Made by a program: the position numbers and the translations under genes. A stretch of DNA of 64,000 nt, taken from contig OW818686.1 in NCBI GenBank assembly GCA_942493305.1, positions 2,418,001 to 2,482,000 on the forward strand, read 5' to 3'. Of this stretch, positions 41,706 through 50,962 are shown piece by piece. Below the pieces are notes generated by a model. That model worked only from the letters and a program-made list of their open reading frames with translations. It was not told where the DNA came from and searched no databases. The DNA is from UBA7672 sp030824255 (GTDB lineage Bacteria; Pseudomonadota; Alphaproteobacteria; Caulobacterales; Hyphomonadaceae). Within the stretch, counting starts at the first letter, position 1; every line of letters begins with the position of its first letter.

Positions 41706-42806
41706 ATGTTTGCACGATGGGCGGTTCTGCTTGCGATCTGCATCGGCGTCTTCTCGGCGCCCGCCTTCGCGGATGACCTCGATACGATCCTGTCCAAGGC
41801 AGCCGCAGGACAGAAAGCCCCTGGGGCGGGGCTACTGATCATTCAGGACTACGGAATCGTCGACGAAGCCGTATCTGGGGTGCGCAGCCTGAGTGACCCC
41901 ACACCCGTTTCGCGAAGCGATGTCTGGAATATCGGCTCTGATGGCAAGGCGATGACGGCCGCGATGATCGCTCGGCTTGTGGACCGTGGCGTCCTCTCCT
42001 GGGAGGCCACGATTGGCGGCGTCTTGCCCGATATGGCTGGCGCGATGCGGCCTGAGTATCCGGCGATCACACTGCGGCAATTGCTGACTCACACATCCGG
42101 TATTCCGGAGAATATCAGGGACGAGAAAGTCCTCAATTCGCTCTTCTATGATGAAAGCTCAGCCAGCTTGTCCGAGCGGCGGAGGGTGTACATCGCTCGC
42201 GCGTTGCAGGATGCGCCCGCCGGACGCGCCGGCAGATTCAGCTATTCAAACACTGGATTCCTGATCGCCGCTTTCATGGCCGAGACAGCGAGCAAGGAAA
42301 CGTATGAATCCCTGATGCGAGATGAGGTCTTCACGCCCCTGGGAATGACCTCGGCTGGCTTTGGACGCCCCCCGACAGGACAGCCCGCTGGCCACAGGCG
42401 TGGAAAGATCGCAGTGCCTCGCGATGTAAACCCCGACTTTTTCGCGCCCGCGGGAAACATATATCTGTCTCTGGAAGACTGGGCCCGCTTCTGCATAGAT
42501 CAGTTGCAGGGCGCGAACGGCAGGGGCGCCCTGCTGAACCCCCAGACCTATTCAGTGATGCAATCGCCTCCGCCTGGCGCCCCGGTTTCAATGGGCTGGT
42601 TCGTGCGGGATAGCATCGCCGGGCTTCCCGGCCCCGCTTATTATCATGAGGGATCGGACGGGGCGTGGTTCGCGGTCGTCGCTCTATTTCCGACTTCAGG
42701 TTCCGGCGTGCTCGCCGTCACGAATGGAGGCAAGGACATGGGGGGCCAAGCGCTTACCTTGGCCGCTGCAATGAATGCGGCAAAACTGCTCGCCAACAAG
42801 AAGTAA
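41706..42806 (+). CDS. Periplasmic serine hydrolase, beta-lactamase class C fold, 366 aa
   Basis: A signal peptide ends about residue 22 (APAFA). S78-D-G-K81 in WNIGSDGKAM is the SxxK motif, and YSN appears in GRFSYSNTGFLIA. HEGSDGAWF near the C terminus is the H-x-G element. LLTHTSGIPENI and TPLGMTSAGFG are typical of the family. Probably an exported esterase or D-aminopeptidase-like enzyme. GGGGGGCGGGA lies directly before the start. It is divergent in character from the other such gene at 19333. Confidence 0.87.
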   Translation: MFARWAVLLAICIGVFSAPAFADDLDTILSKAAAGQKAPGAGLLIIQDYGIVDEAVSGVRSLSDPTPVSRSDVWNIGSDGKAMTAAMIARLVDRGVLSWEATIGGVLPDMAGAMRPEYPAITLRQLLTHTSGIPENIRDEKVLNSLFYDESSASLSERRRVYIARALQDAPAGRAGRFSYSNTGFLIAAFMAETASKETYESLMRDEVFTPLGMTSAGFGRPPTGQPAGHRRGKIAVPRDVNPDFFAPAGNIYLSLEDWARFCIDQLQGANGRGALLNPQTYSVMQSPPPGAPVSMGWFVRDSIAGLPGPAYYHEGSDGAWFAVVALFPTSGSGVLAVTNGGKDMGGQALTLAAAMNAAKLLANKK

Positions 42807-43027
42807 GCTCGCGTGCTGGCGCTCCGGCCTATGCGTGGGCAGGCCGAATATGCGGCGCGGCGATTTTCCGTCGCGCGGCTCAAAGCGATCGGTATCTCAT
42901 TCCGGGACTTGTCCAGACTGGCCTGTCACAGAGTTTTCGGGCCTATCCAAGCTTGAAGGACAAGCGGCCAGTATGGGCCAACAGGCGCCATTGCTGGCGG
43001 CCCGCTGGTTTGAACGATTGGGCAACT

Positions 43028-45136
43028 CTACTTGCTCACCCGATAATCCCGCGTCGCCTGGTTGAGCAGGGCCTCCATTTGCATGGGCGGTTGCTTCCAC
43101 TTTTTCTCGGCGAAAAGAGGCGACTGGTCCGCGAAGTGAGGCGAGGTCGCATCGAGCGTGGCTGAGCCGTACTGGTGGATGGTGTCGATCTTGTAGGTGC
43201 CGTCCGGCGCCCAATCAGCCATGGCGACATAGACGTCGCCTGCGCGGCCGGAGCGGAACTTGTCCTTCGTGAGGTCGCCGGCGGCGTACATGGCGCGGAG
43301 CGTGTCGGGGCCGCCGTCTGTGGGCCATGACTTCGTCCCGCGCAGGACGCGGCTGACTTCGCTCCATTTCGGATCGATGCGGCCGGTGGCGGCCTTCAAC
43401 TGCGCAGCGGTGGTTTTCAGTGCGGCGAGCGCCGTTTCGCGCTTGTAGGCGCCGTGGATCTGGCTGCCCATCGCGGCCTGGCCGGTGAAGATGGTGAGCG
43501 CCGCGTTGCGGTTCTCCATGTCGGCGCGGCCATCCCACGCAGCAACGATGGCTAGCGCGGCTTTCAGGTCTGCGTCGGCGCCGGGATCGACGTTTTGGAA
43601 ATCCGCTTTCATCTTCATGACATTGCTGCCGGCGGCGTAGCGATCATCCATCTTGTAGGCGAAGAATTCCTCGCGCGTGATCGACGTGTCGCTGCCGTAG
43701 AGTTCCTGTGCGCGCAGGCCCCGATTGGTGACCAGCGTGTCGAGCGCGAAATCCTTCGGATAGTTCTCGGCCTTCGGGTTGTCCTGCGGGCCGGAGACGA
43801 GCAGCGGCGAGTGGTTGGCGTTGACGATGTAGCCTGACTTCGGGCGGATGACCGAGGGCAGGGCTTCGACAGGCTCCCAGCCTTTCCAGAGCGTTTCGGA
43901 AATGTCGCCGGGTAGAATCTTCGTGCGGTCCCAGCCGGGGACGCGCTTCGGCATGTGGGCGTTCCAGAAATAGGCGATGCCGCCTTTCGAGTCCGCGACG
44001 ATGTAGTTTACCGACGGGATGTCGTTGTATTTCACCTGGGCGGTGCGCCAGTCGTCGATCGTCTTCGCCATGTTCATGTCGAGATACTGGTCGAGATGCG
44101 CGAAGTCGCCCTTGCCGACGAAGGAGACGGCGTAGACGCCCTTGTCGAGCACGTAGACCGCGCCGTGTTCGGACGTGTAGCCCATGCGTTCGACGGGAAC
44201 GAGCGCGCCACTGCGCAGGACGTTGTACCTGATCGGATTGCGCGTCAGATCCTTCCACTGGCCGTCCATGCGGTACTTCGTCGGGTTCTTCTCGTCGTCG
44301 ACCACGAGTTTGAACGTGTCGTAGAGGTCCGGCTTGTTGACGGTGGCGGCCCAGCCGATGTTGGGGCCGACGGCGGTGAGCAGGATCGGCGTGCCGGGGA
44401 AGAGGCCGCCGACGAGGTCGATGCCTTCCTCGGATTTCAGACGCGCTTCGTAGAAGGCGACGCGGCCTTCATAGGGCTGGTGCGAGTTGGCGGCGAGGCG
44501 CGTGTGGCCGTCAGCCGAGCGCGACGGCGCGACGGCGAGGCCGTTGGAGCCAAGCTCGATGTCGTCGCCGATGTCGAGGAAGGCCTGGCGCGTCGACTTG
44601 GTCGACATCTCCATGTTGGCGCGGCCGGAGAGCAGGGAGTCCACTTCGGACTCAAGGCCATAGAAGGAGAGCGGACGGTTGACGAAGCCGGAGACGATGT
44701 CGCGTCCGGTGACGGGCATGGTGCGGGCGCAGCCGGTGGCGGGGTTCTTCTCGCACCAGAGATTGAGGCCGGCGGCATAGCCTTCGGCGACGGACTTTGC
44801 CTTCGCGGATGTCTGGGTGTCGTAGTCGCGCGCGACGATGGCGGTCATGCCGAGGGCGAGGATGAAATCGTCGGATTTGGCGCCCGAGTCACCGACGATC
44901 TCGGAGAGCGTGCCGCGGCTGGCGCGGACGACTTCCTCGATGTTCTTCCAGTCGTCTTCGGCGTGGGCGTAGGCGAGGCCGAAGGCGACGTCGGCGTTGC
45001 GCTTGCCGTAGATGTGCGGGACGCCGAAGGAGTCGCGGATGATGCGGGCGTCGAAACCTGCGGCCGCTGGAGTCGGGGACGTCGCGCAGCTGGCGAGGGC
45101 GACGATGGATGCAGCGAGCATGAGCGAACGGAGCAT
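43028..45136 (-). CDS. Penicillin-acylase-family lipoprotein, likely AHL acylase, 702 aa
   Basis: A signal peptide has the lipobox ALASC (C17). Ntn-hydrolase layout: alpha-subunit-like part (IIRDSFGVPHIYGKRNADVA, a typical start), then the autocleavage site before S197 in ELGSNGLAVAPSRS (G-S-N), and LAANSHQPYEGRVAFYEARL with the oxyanion region. The C-terminal part includes MYAAGDLTKDKFRSGRAGD. This fits PvdQ/QuiP-type N-acyl-homoserine-lactone acylases and aculeacin A acylase. Quorum-signal degradation is likely, but penicillin or other amide substrates cannot be ruled out. GGGAG precedes the ATG. Confidence 0.88.
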   Translation of the reverse strand: MLRSLMLAASIVALASCATSPTPAAAGFDARIIRDSFGVPHIYGKRNADVAFGLAYAHAEDDWKNIEEVVRASRGTLSEIVGDSGAKSDDFILALGMTAIVARDYDTQTSAKAKSVAEGYAAGLNLWCEKNPATGCARTMPVTGRDIVSGFVNRPLSFYGLESEVDSLLSGRANMEMSTKSTRQAFLDIGDDIELGSNGLAVAPSRSADGHTRLAANSHQPYEGRVAFYEARLKSEEGIDLVGGLFPGTPILLTAVGPNIGWAATVNKPDLYDTFKLVVDDEKNPTKYRMDGQWKDLTRNPIRYNVLRSGALVPVERMGYTSEHGAVYVLDKGVYAVSFVGKGDFAHLDQYLDMNMAKTIDDWRTAQVKYNDIPSVNYIVADSKGGIAYFWNAHMPKRVPGWDRTKILPGDISETLWKGWEPVEALPSVIRPKSGYIVNANHSPLLVSGPQDNPKAENYPKDFALDTLVTNRGLRAQELYGSDTSITREEFFAYKMDDRYAAGSNVMKMKADFQNVDPGADADLKAALAIVAAWDGRADMENRNAALTIFTGQAAMGSQIHGAYKRETALAALKTTAAQLKAATGRIDPKWSEVSRVLRGTKSWPTDGGPDTLRAMYAAGDLTKDKFRSGRAGDVYVAMADWAPDGTYKIDTIHQYGSATLDATSPHFADQSPLFAEKKWKQPPMQMEALLNQATRDYRVSK

Positions 45137-45271
45137 TGGCTTCTCCCAGAGTTTTGGAGAGGCTAGCCCGTGTTGATGGCGCGCACCACAGGAGTCATTG
45201 CCGGTGTGGCGGGAATACCAGTTCGGTCAGTGTGGGAACTTCTGGTTCCCCGGCGAGGGATGACCCGCAGG

Positions 45272-46705
45272 CTAGACGTTTTTCTCACTGATGCGCTTGA
45301 GCACGTCTGCCGCGAACTCGGAGAGGGTGTCGTCACGGGCGCCCATGATGACGATGACGTCGCCGGGGTGGGCGAGTTCCACAAGGCGATCGCCGCAGGC
45401 GGGGCGATCAGGGAGCGCAAAGGCTTGCTTGCCGGATGAGGTGACGCCTTCGGTGATTGCGCGCGAGCCCATGGAGCGATCGACCGTGCCGCCGAAATAA
45501 GCGGGCTCCGGCATCAGGAGAATGTCTTTCGCAGCGAGGTCGCGCGCGAACATCTCGATCAGCTGGTCCTTCATCTGGCGGATGGGGCCGTAGCCGTGGG
45601 GTTGCCACATGACGAGGAGGCGACCGGGGAAGGCGTGGAGCGTTGCGAGGGTGGCGGCGATCTTGTCGGGGTTGTGGCCGAAGTCGTCGATGACGACGAT
45701 GTCCTTCGCGCTGCCGACCACTTCGAGGCGGCGGCGGATGCCGACGAAGTTCATCAGCGCCAGAGTGGCTTCGCGCAGGGCCAACCCGCAGGCGCGGGCT
45801 GCTGCTATGGCGGCGAGGGCGTTGGAGAGGTTGTGACGGCCGGGTGTCTGCAGGCAGATGCGCTGGCGCTCGCCGGTCTTGCGCTCTGTGACCAGGCAGG
45901 ACTGGCCATCCGGTTGGGTGACGAGATCAGAGATGGTGAAGTCGGCGGTCTCGTCTGTCAGGGAATAGGTTAGCGCTTCCGGGTGTTTCAGCTCGGCGTG
46001 CAGGCGGCGGGTTTCGTCATTGTCGAGGTTGATGACCGCGACCTGCGCCTTGCTGACGAAGTCAGAGAACAGCTTGCGGAGTTCGTCCATCGACTTGTGG
46101 TCGAGTGCGATGTTGTTGAGCACGGCGATGGTGGGGTTGTAGAGGGCGATCGAGCCATCGGACTCGTCGACCTCGGAGACGAAGATGTCGCCTTCGCCGA
46201 CGATGGCGGATGCGAAGGGGAAGTCGCCGGCGACAAAGTTCTTCATCACGGCGCCGTTCATGACCGTGGGGTCGCGGCGGGTGGCGTAGAGGATCCAGGC
46301 GATCATGCCCGTGGTGGTCGATTTGCCGGACGTGCCGCCGACCGCGATGGAGACTTTCGCGGAGTTCACAAGCTGGGCGAGGAGTTGCGGGCGTTTCACT
46401 TCGGGGCAGCCAAGTGCGCGGGCGGCTACGACATCCGGCACGGTGTCTTCCACGGCGGCGGAGGTGACGAGAAGCTGGTTGCTGTTGGTGAGGCCCGAAC
46501 CGTCCTGTGGATGGAGACCGATGCCGCGTGCTTTCAGGAAGTCGAACTTGCCAGTGGTGCGCCCGGCGTCGAGTGAGCGATCGGAGCCCTCGACATCGTA
46601 GCCGCGTCCCTTGACGATGAGCGCGAGCGGCAACATTCCGCTGCCGCCGATGCCGCAGAAGAAGTAGGGTCCCTGGTGGGCGAGGGCCGTTTTTGAATCC
46701 GACAT
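45272..46705 (-). CDS. mpl: Mpl-type UDP-MurNAc:tripeptide ligase, 477 aa
   Basis: Mur ligase order: N-terminal PYFFCGIGGSGMLPLALIVK, the ATP loop GGTSGKSTTTGMIAWIL (about residues 121-137), NNIALDHKSMDELRKLF, GRHNLSNALAAIAAA and VVIDDFGHNPDKIAATL followed by WQPHGYGPIRQMK. This is MurC-like, but the DFGHNP block and the lineage with GIRRRLEV fit Mpl, which reattaches recycled L-Ala-D-Glu-mDAP tripeptide to UDP-MurNAc. A separate murC would be expected in a division cluster. The ATG at 46705 is taken. It is divergent from an LD-carboxypeptidase gene 25 bases away. Confidence 0.85.
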   Translation of the reverse strand: MSDSKTALAHQGPYFFCGIGGSGMLPLALIVKGRGYDVEGSDRSLDAGRTTGKFDFLKARGIGLHPQDGSGLTNSNQLLVTSAAVEDTVPDVVAARALGCPEVKRPQLLAQLVNSAKVSIAVGGTSGKSTTTGMIAWILYATRRDPTVMNGAVMKNFVAGDFPFASAIVGEGDIFVSEVDESDGSIALYNPTIAVLNNIALDHKSMDELRKLFSDFVSKAQVAVINLDNDETRRLHAELKHPEALTYSLTDETADFTISDLVTQPDGQSCLVTERKTGERQRICLQTPGRHNLSNALAAIAAARACGLALREATLALMNFVGIRRRLEVVGSAKDIVVIDDFGHNPDKIAATLATLHAFPGRLLVMWQPHGYGPIRQMKDQLIEMFARDLAAKDILLMPEPAYFGGTVDRSMGSRAITEGVTSSGKQAFALPDRPACGDRLVELAHPGDVIVIMGARDDTLSEFAADVLKRISEKNV

Positions 46706-46730
46706 GTCGGCATGTCTCAGTGAGGCGCGT

Positions 46731-47567
46731 ATGGGGTCAAGTGAAAAGGTGTTCCGCATCGGTCTGTGCGCCCCCGGAACGCGCATGTCGCCCGAACTGT
46801 CCAGGCGCGCGCAGGGGCTGGCGGCCAAGGCCTATGAGGGGCGGGTGGAGCTGCGGTTTCATGCGCAGTGCTTCAGGCAGGCGGGACATTTCGCAGGCGA
46901 GGACCATGAGCGGATCGATGCGCTGGTGGAGCTGGCGAACGATCCCACGCTGGATGCTGTGTGGTTTGCGCGGGGTGGGTATGGGGCGTGCCGGGTGGCG
47001 GAGTATGCCATTCCGCGGATGAACCATGCGGCGCGCGCCAAGAAGTGGATGGGGTATTCGGACGCGGGATTCATGTTGGCGGGGTTGCACAAGGCGGGGT
47101 TCGCCGATGTGGCGCATGGGCCGATGCCTGTCGATCTCGTCCGGGACGATGGCGAGCAGGCGTTTTTGCGAGGATTGTCGTGGTTGCTTGAGGGGAACAG
47201 TCGTGCGCTGGAGTCGAGCCTGGGAGCCGGGCAGAAGGCGATGGCGTATAATCTGACGATCCTGTCGCAGTTGCTGGGCACGCCGCTGGAGCCGGATTTT
47301 GCGGATCGCGTCCTCATGCTGGAGGATGTCGGAGAGTACATGTACCGGATCGACCGGTATTTCTTCCACGTCACGTCGAACGCCAACGTCCGCAAATGTG
47401 CGGGGATCAGATTGGGGCGGTGTTCGGCGGTTCCCAAGAATGATCCGGACTTCGTGCTGACCGAGGAGGAGGTGGCGCGCTTCTGGTGTGAGCGGTCGGG
47501 CATCGCTTATCTGGGGCGTGCCGATATAGGGCACGACAGCGACAACAAGGTCGTTCCATTCGCTTAG
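46731..47567 (+). CDS. ldcA: Muramoyltetrapeptide LD-carboxypeptidase (S66), 278 aa
   Basis: S66 family motifs: RIGLCAPGTRM near the start, WFARGGYGACRVAEY, the catalytic serine S110 in WMGYSDAGFMLAG, the Glu in MLEDVGEYMYRID and the final His in IGHDSDNKVVPFA. The enzyme removes the terminal D-Ala from murein tetrapeptide, giving the tripeptide that Mpl then reuses. The divergent mpl gene next door therefore fits the same murein recycling path. GTGAGG precedes the ATG at 46731. Confidence 0.9.
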   Translation: MGSSEKVFRIGLCAPGTRMSPELSRRAQGLAAKAYEGRVELRFHAQCFRQAGHFAGEDHERIDALVELANDPTLDAVWFARGGYGACRVAEYAIPRMNHAARAKKWMGYSDAGFMLAGLHKAGFADVAHGPMPVDLVRDDGEQAFLRGLSWLLEGNSRALESSLGAGQKAMAYNLTILSQLLGTPLEPDFADRVLMLEDVGEYMYRIDRYFFHVTSNANVRKCAGIRLGRCSAVPKNDPDFVLTEEEVARFWCERSGIAYLGRADIGHDSDNKVVPFA

Positions 47568-47684
47568 TGCACGTCATATTTTATTGCTTATAGCATAATT
47601 TTTCGACCGTTTGGTTGACGTCGGGTCTGGCGGCGGTGTTGGCATGGCGGTTGCTCCCCGAGGTGGTGAATCGGGAGTGCAGGA

Positions 47685-48809
47685 ATGGCCAAGGGCGCCG
47701 ACACGCTACAGCCGGACAATTTCGTCCTTCTCGACGGCTTGCGCGGCTTCGGGGCGATCCTCGTGCTTGTCGGCCACACGATCCACTACTGGGGACCATT
47801 CTGGGCGCCGAGCGGCGCGGTTATCGTCGATCTGTTCTTCCTCCTGAGCGGCTTCGTGATCGCGTACGCCTATGAACCCCGCCTCGCCGCCGGAATGCGC
47901 GCGGGCGAGTTCATGCTGCACAGGATCGTGCGGCTTTACCCGCTCTACCTGCTCGGGACGTTGATCGGCTTCGTCGCGCTGTGCGGGATGGCGCTGGGTG
48001 ATGCCGATGGCGGCCAGCGCAGCCTGTCCTACACCGCGCAACTCATTCCGCAGCTCTTCATGCTGCCGACGGCTCCGATGCTGGGCAGCCCGGATGTCTA
48101 CGCGCTCAACGTGCCGGCGTGGACGCTGTTCTTCGAGTTGTTCGTCAACCTCGTCTATGTGCTCACCTTCCGCTGGCTGCGCGACACGCGCGTGCTTGCG
48201 CTACTGACGGCGGCGTTTGCGCTCGGCCTTATCTTCACGGTCTTCACGCTTGGCGGGATCGACGCGGGCTCCGACTGGGGCACGTTCTGGGCGGGCTTCT
48301 CGCGCGGCGGCTTCGGCTTCTTTGCTGGCGTGCTGGCCTATCGCCTGCTGGGGTCGCCGCGCACCGCGAAGCGACCGGCGAGCAAGTGGGCGTTCGTGTT
48401 GCTGTTCGCGCTGCCGCTCGCCTGCTTCATCCCGGCGACGCGCGAATTGCGGCCACTGGTGGACGTGATCCTTGCGGTCGGCCTCGGCATCCCAATGCTG
48501 TGGATGTCGCAATCGGTTGCGCCTCCGCAGTCATTCACCGCGCTATTCATCATCGGCGGACGCATTTCGTATGGAGTCTATATTCTTCACCAGCCTTTCC
48601 GCGAACTGGCGGAGCGCATCACCTGGCGCACGCCCGTGCTGGTGGAGACAGCGCCGCTGGGCGGGATTGCGATCCTCGTGATGGTGGTTGCTCTCGCTTA
48701 CGTGGCGGAGCGGTTCTACGACAGGCCTGTGCGGCGGTGGTTCGTGGCGTGGCTGCGGCAGCGCGTCGTAGGCAAGCATGGACTGCGCGCTATCGTGGCG
48801 GCTGAATAG
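47685..48809 (+). CDS. Acyltransferase 3 family membrane protein, 374 aa
   Basis: Ten or so membrane segments. The N terminus LLDGLRGFGAILVLVGHTIH has the conserved catalytic-type R and H (H31) of acyltransferase-3 (OafA/NodX-like) proteins, followed by FFLLSGFVIAYAYEPRL and MLHRIVRLYPLYLLG (R-x-x-R-x-x-P). ISYGVYILHQPFRELAERI supplies the C-terminal Y-x-x-H motif. It transfers acyl groups to envelope polysaccharides or lipids. GGAG precedes the ATG. Confidence 0.92.
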   Translation: MAKGADTLQPDNFVLLDGLRGFGAILVLVGHTIHYWGPFWAPSGAVIVDLFFLLSGFVIAYAYEPRLAAGMRAGEFMLHRIVRLYPLYLLGTLIGFVALCGMALGDADGGQRSLSYTAQLIPQLFMLPTAPMLGSPDVYALNVPAWTLFFELFVNLVYVLTFRWLRDTRVLALLTAAFALGLIFTVFTLGGIDAGSDWGTFWAGFSRGGFGFFAGVLAYRLLGSPRTAKRPASKWAFVLLFALPLACFIPATRELRPLVDVILAVGLGIPMLWMSQSVAPPQSFTALFIIGGRISYGVYILHQPFRELAERITWRTPVLVETAPLGGIAILVMVVALAYVAERFYDRPVRRWFVAWLRQRVVGKHGLRAIVAAE

Positions 48810-48849
48810 GCGCTTCGCGCACGTCCTTGTCCCGGCTGGATCCCCGCGT

Positions 48850-48883
48850 GCGCGGGGAACGCGTCTGCAAGGCAGACGCTTCC
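48850..48883. repeat. Dispersed short repeat, copy 2
   Basis: Similar to 35528-35560: GCGCGGGGAACGC, then TCTGC with an extra A and GGCAGACGCTT. The GCGTCTGC/GCAGACGC stem may act as a terminator for the acyltransferase gene ending at 48809. Confidence 0.6.
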
Positions 48884-48899
48884 ACAAACCACGGCTTGG

Positions 48900-49676
48900 C
48901 TACTGCGCGACCCAGCCGCCGTCGATGGAGAGGGCGGCGCCGTTGATCTGGTTGGCGGCTTCGGTGGTCAGGAAGACGGCCATTGCGGCGACGTCTGACA
49001 CCTTTACGAATTCCTTGGTTGGCTGGGCGGCGAGCAGCACGTCGCGGATGACGGCTTCCTCGGAAATGCCGCGTGCCTTCGCTGTGTCGGCAATCTGGTT
49101 CTCGACCAGCGGCGTGCGGACATAGCCGGGGCAGATGGCGTTGACGCGGATGCCATGCGTTGCGCCTTCCAGTGCGATGGATTTCGTGAAGCCGAGAATG
49201 CCGTGCTTTGCGGCGACATAGGCGCTCTTGAAGGGCGAGGCCACAAGCGCGTGGGCCGAGGCGATGTTGATGATGCGGCCCCACTTGTTCGCCTTCATGT
49301 CCGGAACAGCGAGCCGCGTGGTGTGGAAGGCGGACGACAGGTTCAGCGCAATGATGAGATCCCACTTGGCGACCGGGAACTCTTCCACGGGTGAGACGTG
49401 CTGGACCCCGGCATTGTTGACGAGGATGTCGACGGGGCCGAGCTTCTCCTTCGTCATGGCGAACATGGCCTCGATCTGGTCGGGCTTTGTCATGTCGGCG
49501 TTCGAGTAGAGGCATTCGACCTTGTTGTCGGCAGCGATGGAGGCGCGGAGCTTCTCGATTGCGGCGGCGTCGCCGAAACCATTGATGACGACATTGTTGC
49601 CAGCGGCGGCCAGCGCCTGCGCGATGCCTTCGCCAATGCCGGACGTGGAGCCTGTGACGATGGCGGTGCGGGTCAT
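48900..49676 (-). CDS. bdhA: 3-hydroxybutyrate dehydrogenase, 258 aa
   Basis: SDR enzyme: TGSTSGIG at residues 8-15, VDILVNNAGVQHVSPVEEFP with its V-Q-H substrate motif, the catalytic serine in INIASAHAL and Y-x-x-x-K in SAYVAAKHGILGFTK, and NAICPGYVRTPLVENQI, all of which fit D-beta-hydroxybutyrate dehydrogenase. It interconverts 3-hydroxybutyrate and acetoacetate with NAD, linking PHB breakdown to acetyl-CoA. GAGGAG lies before ATG 49676, so this start is chosen over ATG 49757. Confidence 0.93.
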   Translation of the reverse strand: MTRTAIVTGSTSGIGEGIAQALAAAGNNVVINGFGDAAAIEKLRASIAADNKVECLYSNADMTKPDQIEAMFAMTKEKLGPVDILVNNAGVQHVSPVEEFPVAKWDLIIALNLSSAFHTTRLAVPDMKANKWGRIINIASAHALVASPFKSAYVAAKHGILGFTKSIALEGATHGIRVNAICPGYVRTPLVENQIADTAKARGISEEAVIRDVLLAAQPTKEFVKVSDVAAMAVFLTTEAANQINGAALSIDGGWVAQ

Positions 49677-49795
49677 GCGGGGAGGCTCCTCGGGGTTCAG
49701 GGCGTTGTCGCGCCGTGTGGAGCGCGAGGCAAGCTCACGATCCAATCTCGACGACATTTGTGTACGGGAATTCCACTATGGCGACATCCAATGAT

Positions 49796-49836
49796 GTCAT
49801 TCCGGCTCGCGCGGCTTGCCGCTTGGCCGGAATGAC
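49796..49836. repeat. REP-like hairpin
   Basis: GTCATTCCGGC and GCCGGAATGAC form an 11-bp stem between two genes, similar in start (GTCAT-CCGG) to the repeats at 11538 and 24647. Confidence 0.65.
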
Positions 49837-49855
49837 AGGAGGTGGCGAGCGGAGG

Positions 49856-50782
49856 TTACTGCAGCTCCGCATCCAGCTTCATAACCAGCGCAGTGAAGAA
49901 ATCGGCGGCTTGCGCCAGTGTAGCCGGTTCGACGCGATCCAGCTTGTCGTTGGGCGTGTGGATCAGCGAGAGGACGGCGGGGATCGTCGCTGGGTCGGGG
50001 GCGGAGGTCGGCGGATTGAGCATGAAGGCGCGGAGCTTATCGGCTTCGGCCTTCGGCTGGTGGCCGAGCGAGATGGTCGGCGCACCGGCGGCGGAGAAGG
50101 CGCGGTCGTCGCTGGGCGGGTATTCGGGGAAGTCGAGGCAGGACATGGCGCGGGCGCTGCAGAGTTCGCGAACGGCCTCCACCATGAAGGCGGACTGGTC
50201 GCCATTGTTGAGGCCATACATCAAGGTCTCGCCATTGGCGTTGATGTCGGCGTTGATGACGGCGGCGAGGTTGTCGACGCCATGCGCCTTGATCCACGCA
50301 TGGGCGCCGACGAGGCCGAGTTCTTCCTGATCGGTGAGGAACAGGCGGACGGGATGTTTCGTCTGGCCGGCGACGCGCCGGGTCGCTTCGATCATGGCGA
50401 CGACGGAGGCGGCGTTGTCGACTGCGCCATCGGCCAGCTTGCCATCTGAAAACACGACGGCGTCGTAGTGGGCGGTGAGAAGGATTTCCTTGCTGCTTTT
50501 TGGGCCCGTCTCCGGGCCGACGCGGACAAGGACGTTATAGCCCTTGGCCGGCGCGGCGCGGCGGCCTTCGAACTCTTCCACCGTGTAGGGCAGGCCGGCG
50601 GCGTCGAGCTGGGCCTTCAGCGCGGCAAGGCGGCCATCCTGCGTCGGCTGCACGAACGCGCCGACGCGCGCGTGCAGGTGTTGCGGCGAGGCGGTGGGCG
50701 GCAGGGGCTGGCCAACCGGCGTTGCGCAAGCGGCGAGGGCGAGGAGAAGCGGCGCGGCAAGAATACGTGACAGTCTCAGCAA
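49856..50782 (-). CDS. M28-family zinc peptidase lipoprotein, 308 aa
   Basis: Starts at TTG with GGGAG eight bases upstream. A signal peptide ends in lipobox ALAAC (C19). Zinc ligands: H in LLTAHYDAVVF, D in DGAVDNAASVV, the pair in LTDQEELGLVGAHAW, D in INADINANG, and a terminal His in SLIHTPNDKLDR. This is the bacterial M28 aminopeptidase pattern (Ap1-like). It acts in the periplasm or on the outer envelope, releasing N-terminal amino acids; preference unknown. Confidence 0.88.
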   Translation of the reverse strand: MLRLSRILAAPLLLALAACATPVGQPLPPTASPQHLHARVGAFVQPTQDGRLAALKAQLDAAGLPYTVEEFEGRRAAPAKGYNVLVRVGPETGPKSSKEILLTAHYDAVVFSDGKLADGAVDNAASVVAMIEATRRVAGQTKHPVRLFLTDQEELGLVGAHAWIKAHGVDNLAAVINADINANGETLMYGLNNGDQSAFMVEAVRELCSARAMSCLDFPEYPPSDDRAFSAAGAPTISLGHQPKAEADKLRAFMLNPPTSAPDPATIPAVLSLIHTPNDKLDRVEPATLAQAADFFTALVMKLDAELQ

Positions 50783-50962
50783 AAGCGTTCTCCCGGCGAT
50801 CCGACATGGTTAGGCGGCAGTTGATGCGGGCGCAAATGATATCGATTGTCGAAAAAAATCTCCCGCTACTCCCTTGTAGCGGCTAAGAATGAGGGCACGT
50901 AATGTCGGAATGCGCCAGCCTCCTCCGGCGCGGGACACTTGATTGGTTCGGGAGACAAAAAG

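Noticed and set aside
43955..45166. A 403-codon frame opposite the acylase gene
   Set aside because: It is Val/Asp/Glu/Gly-rich with no motif, and it covers the acylase signal peptide region on the opposite strand.
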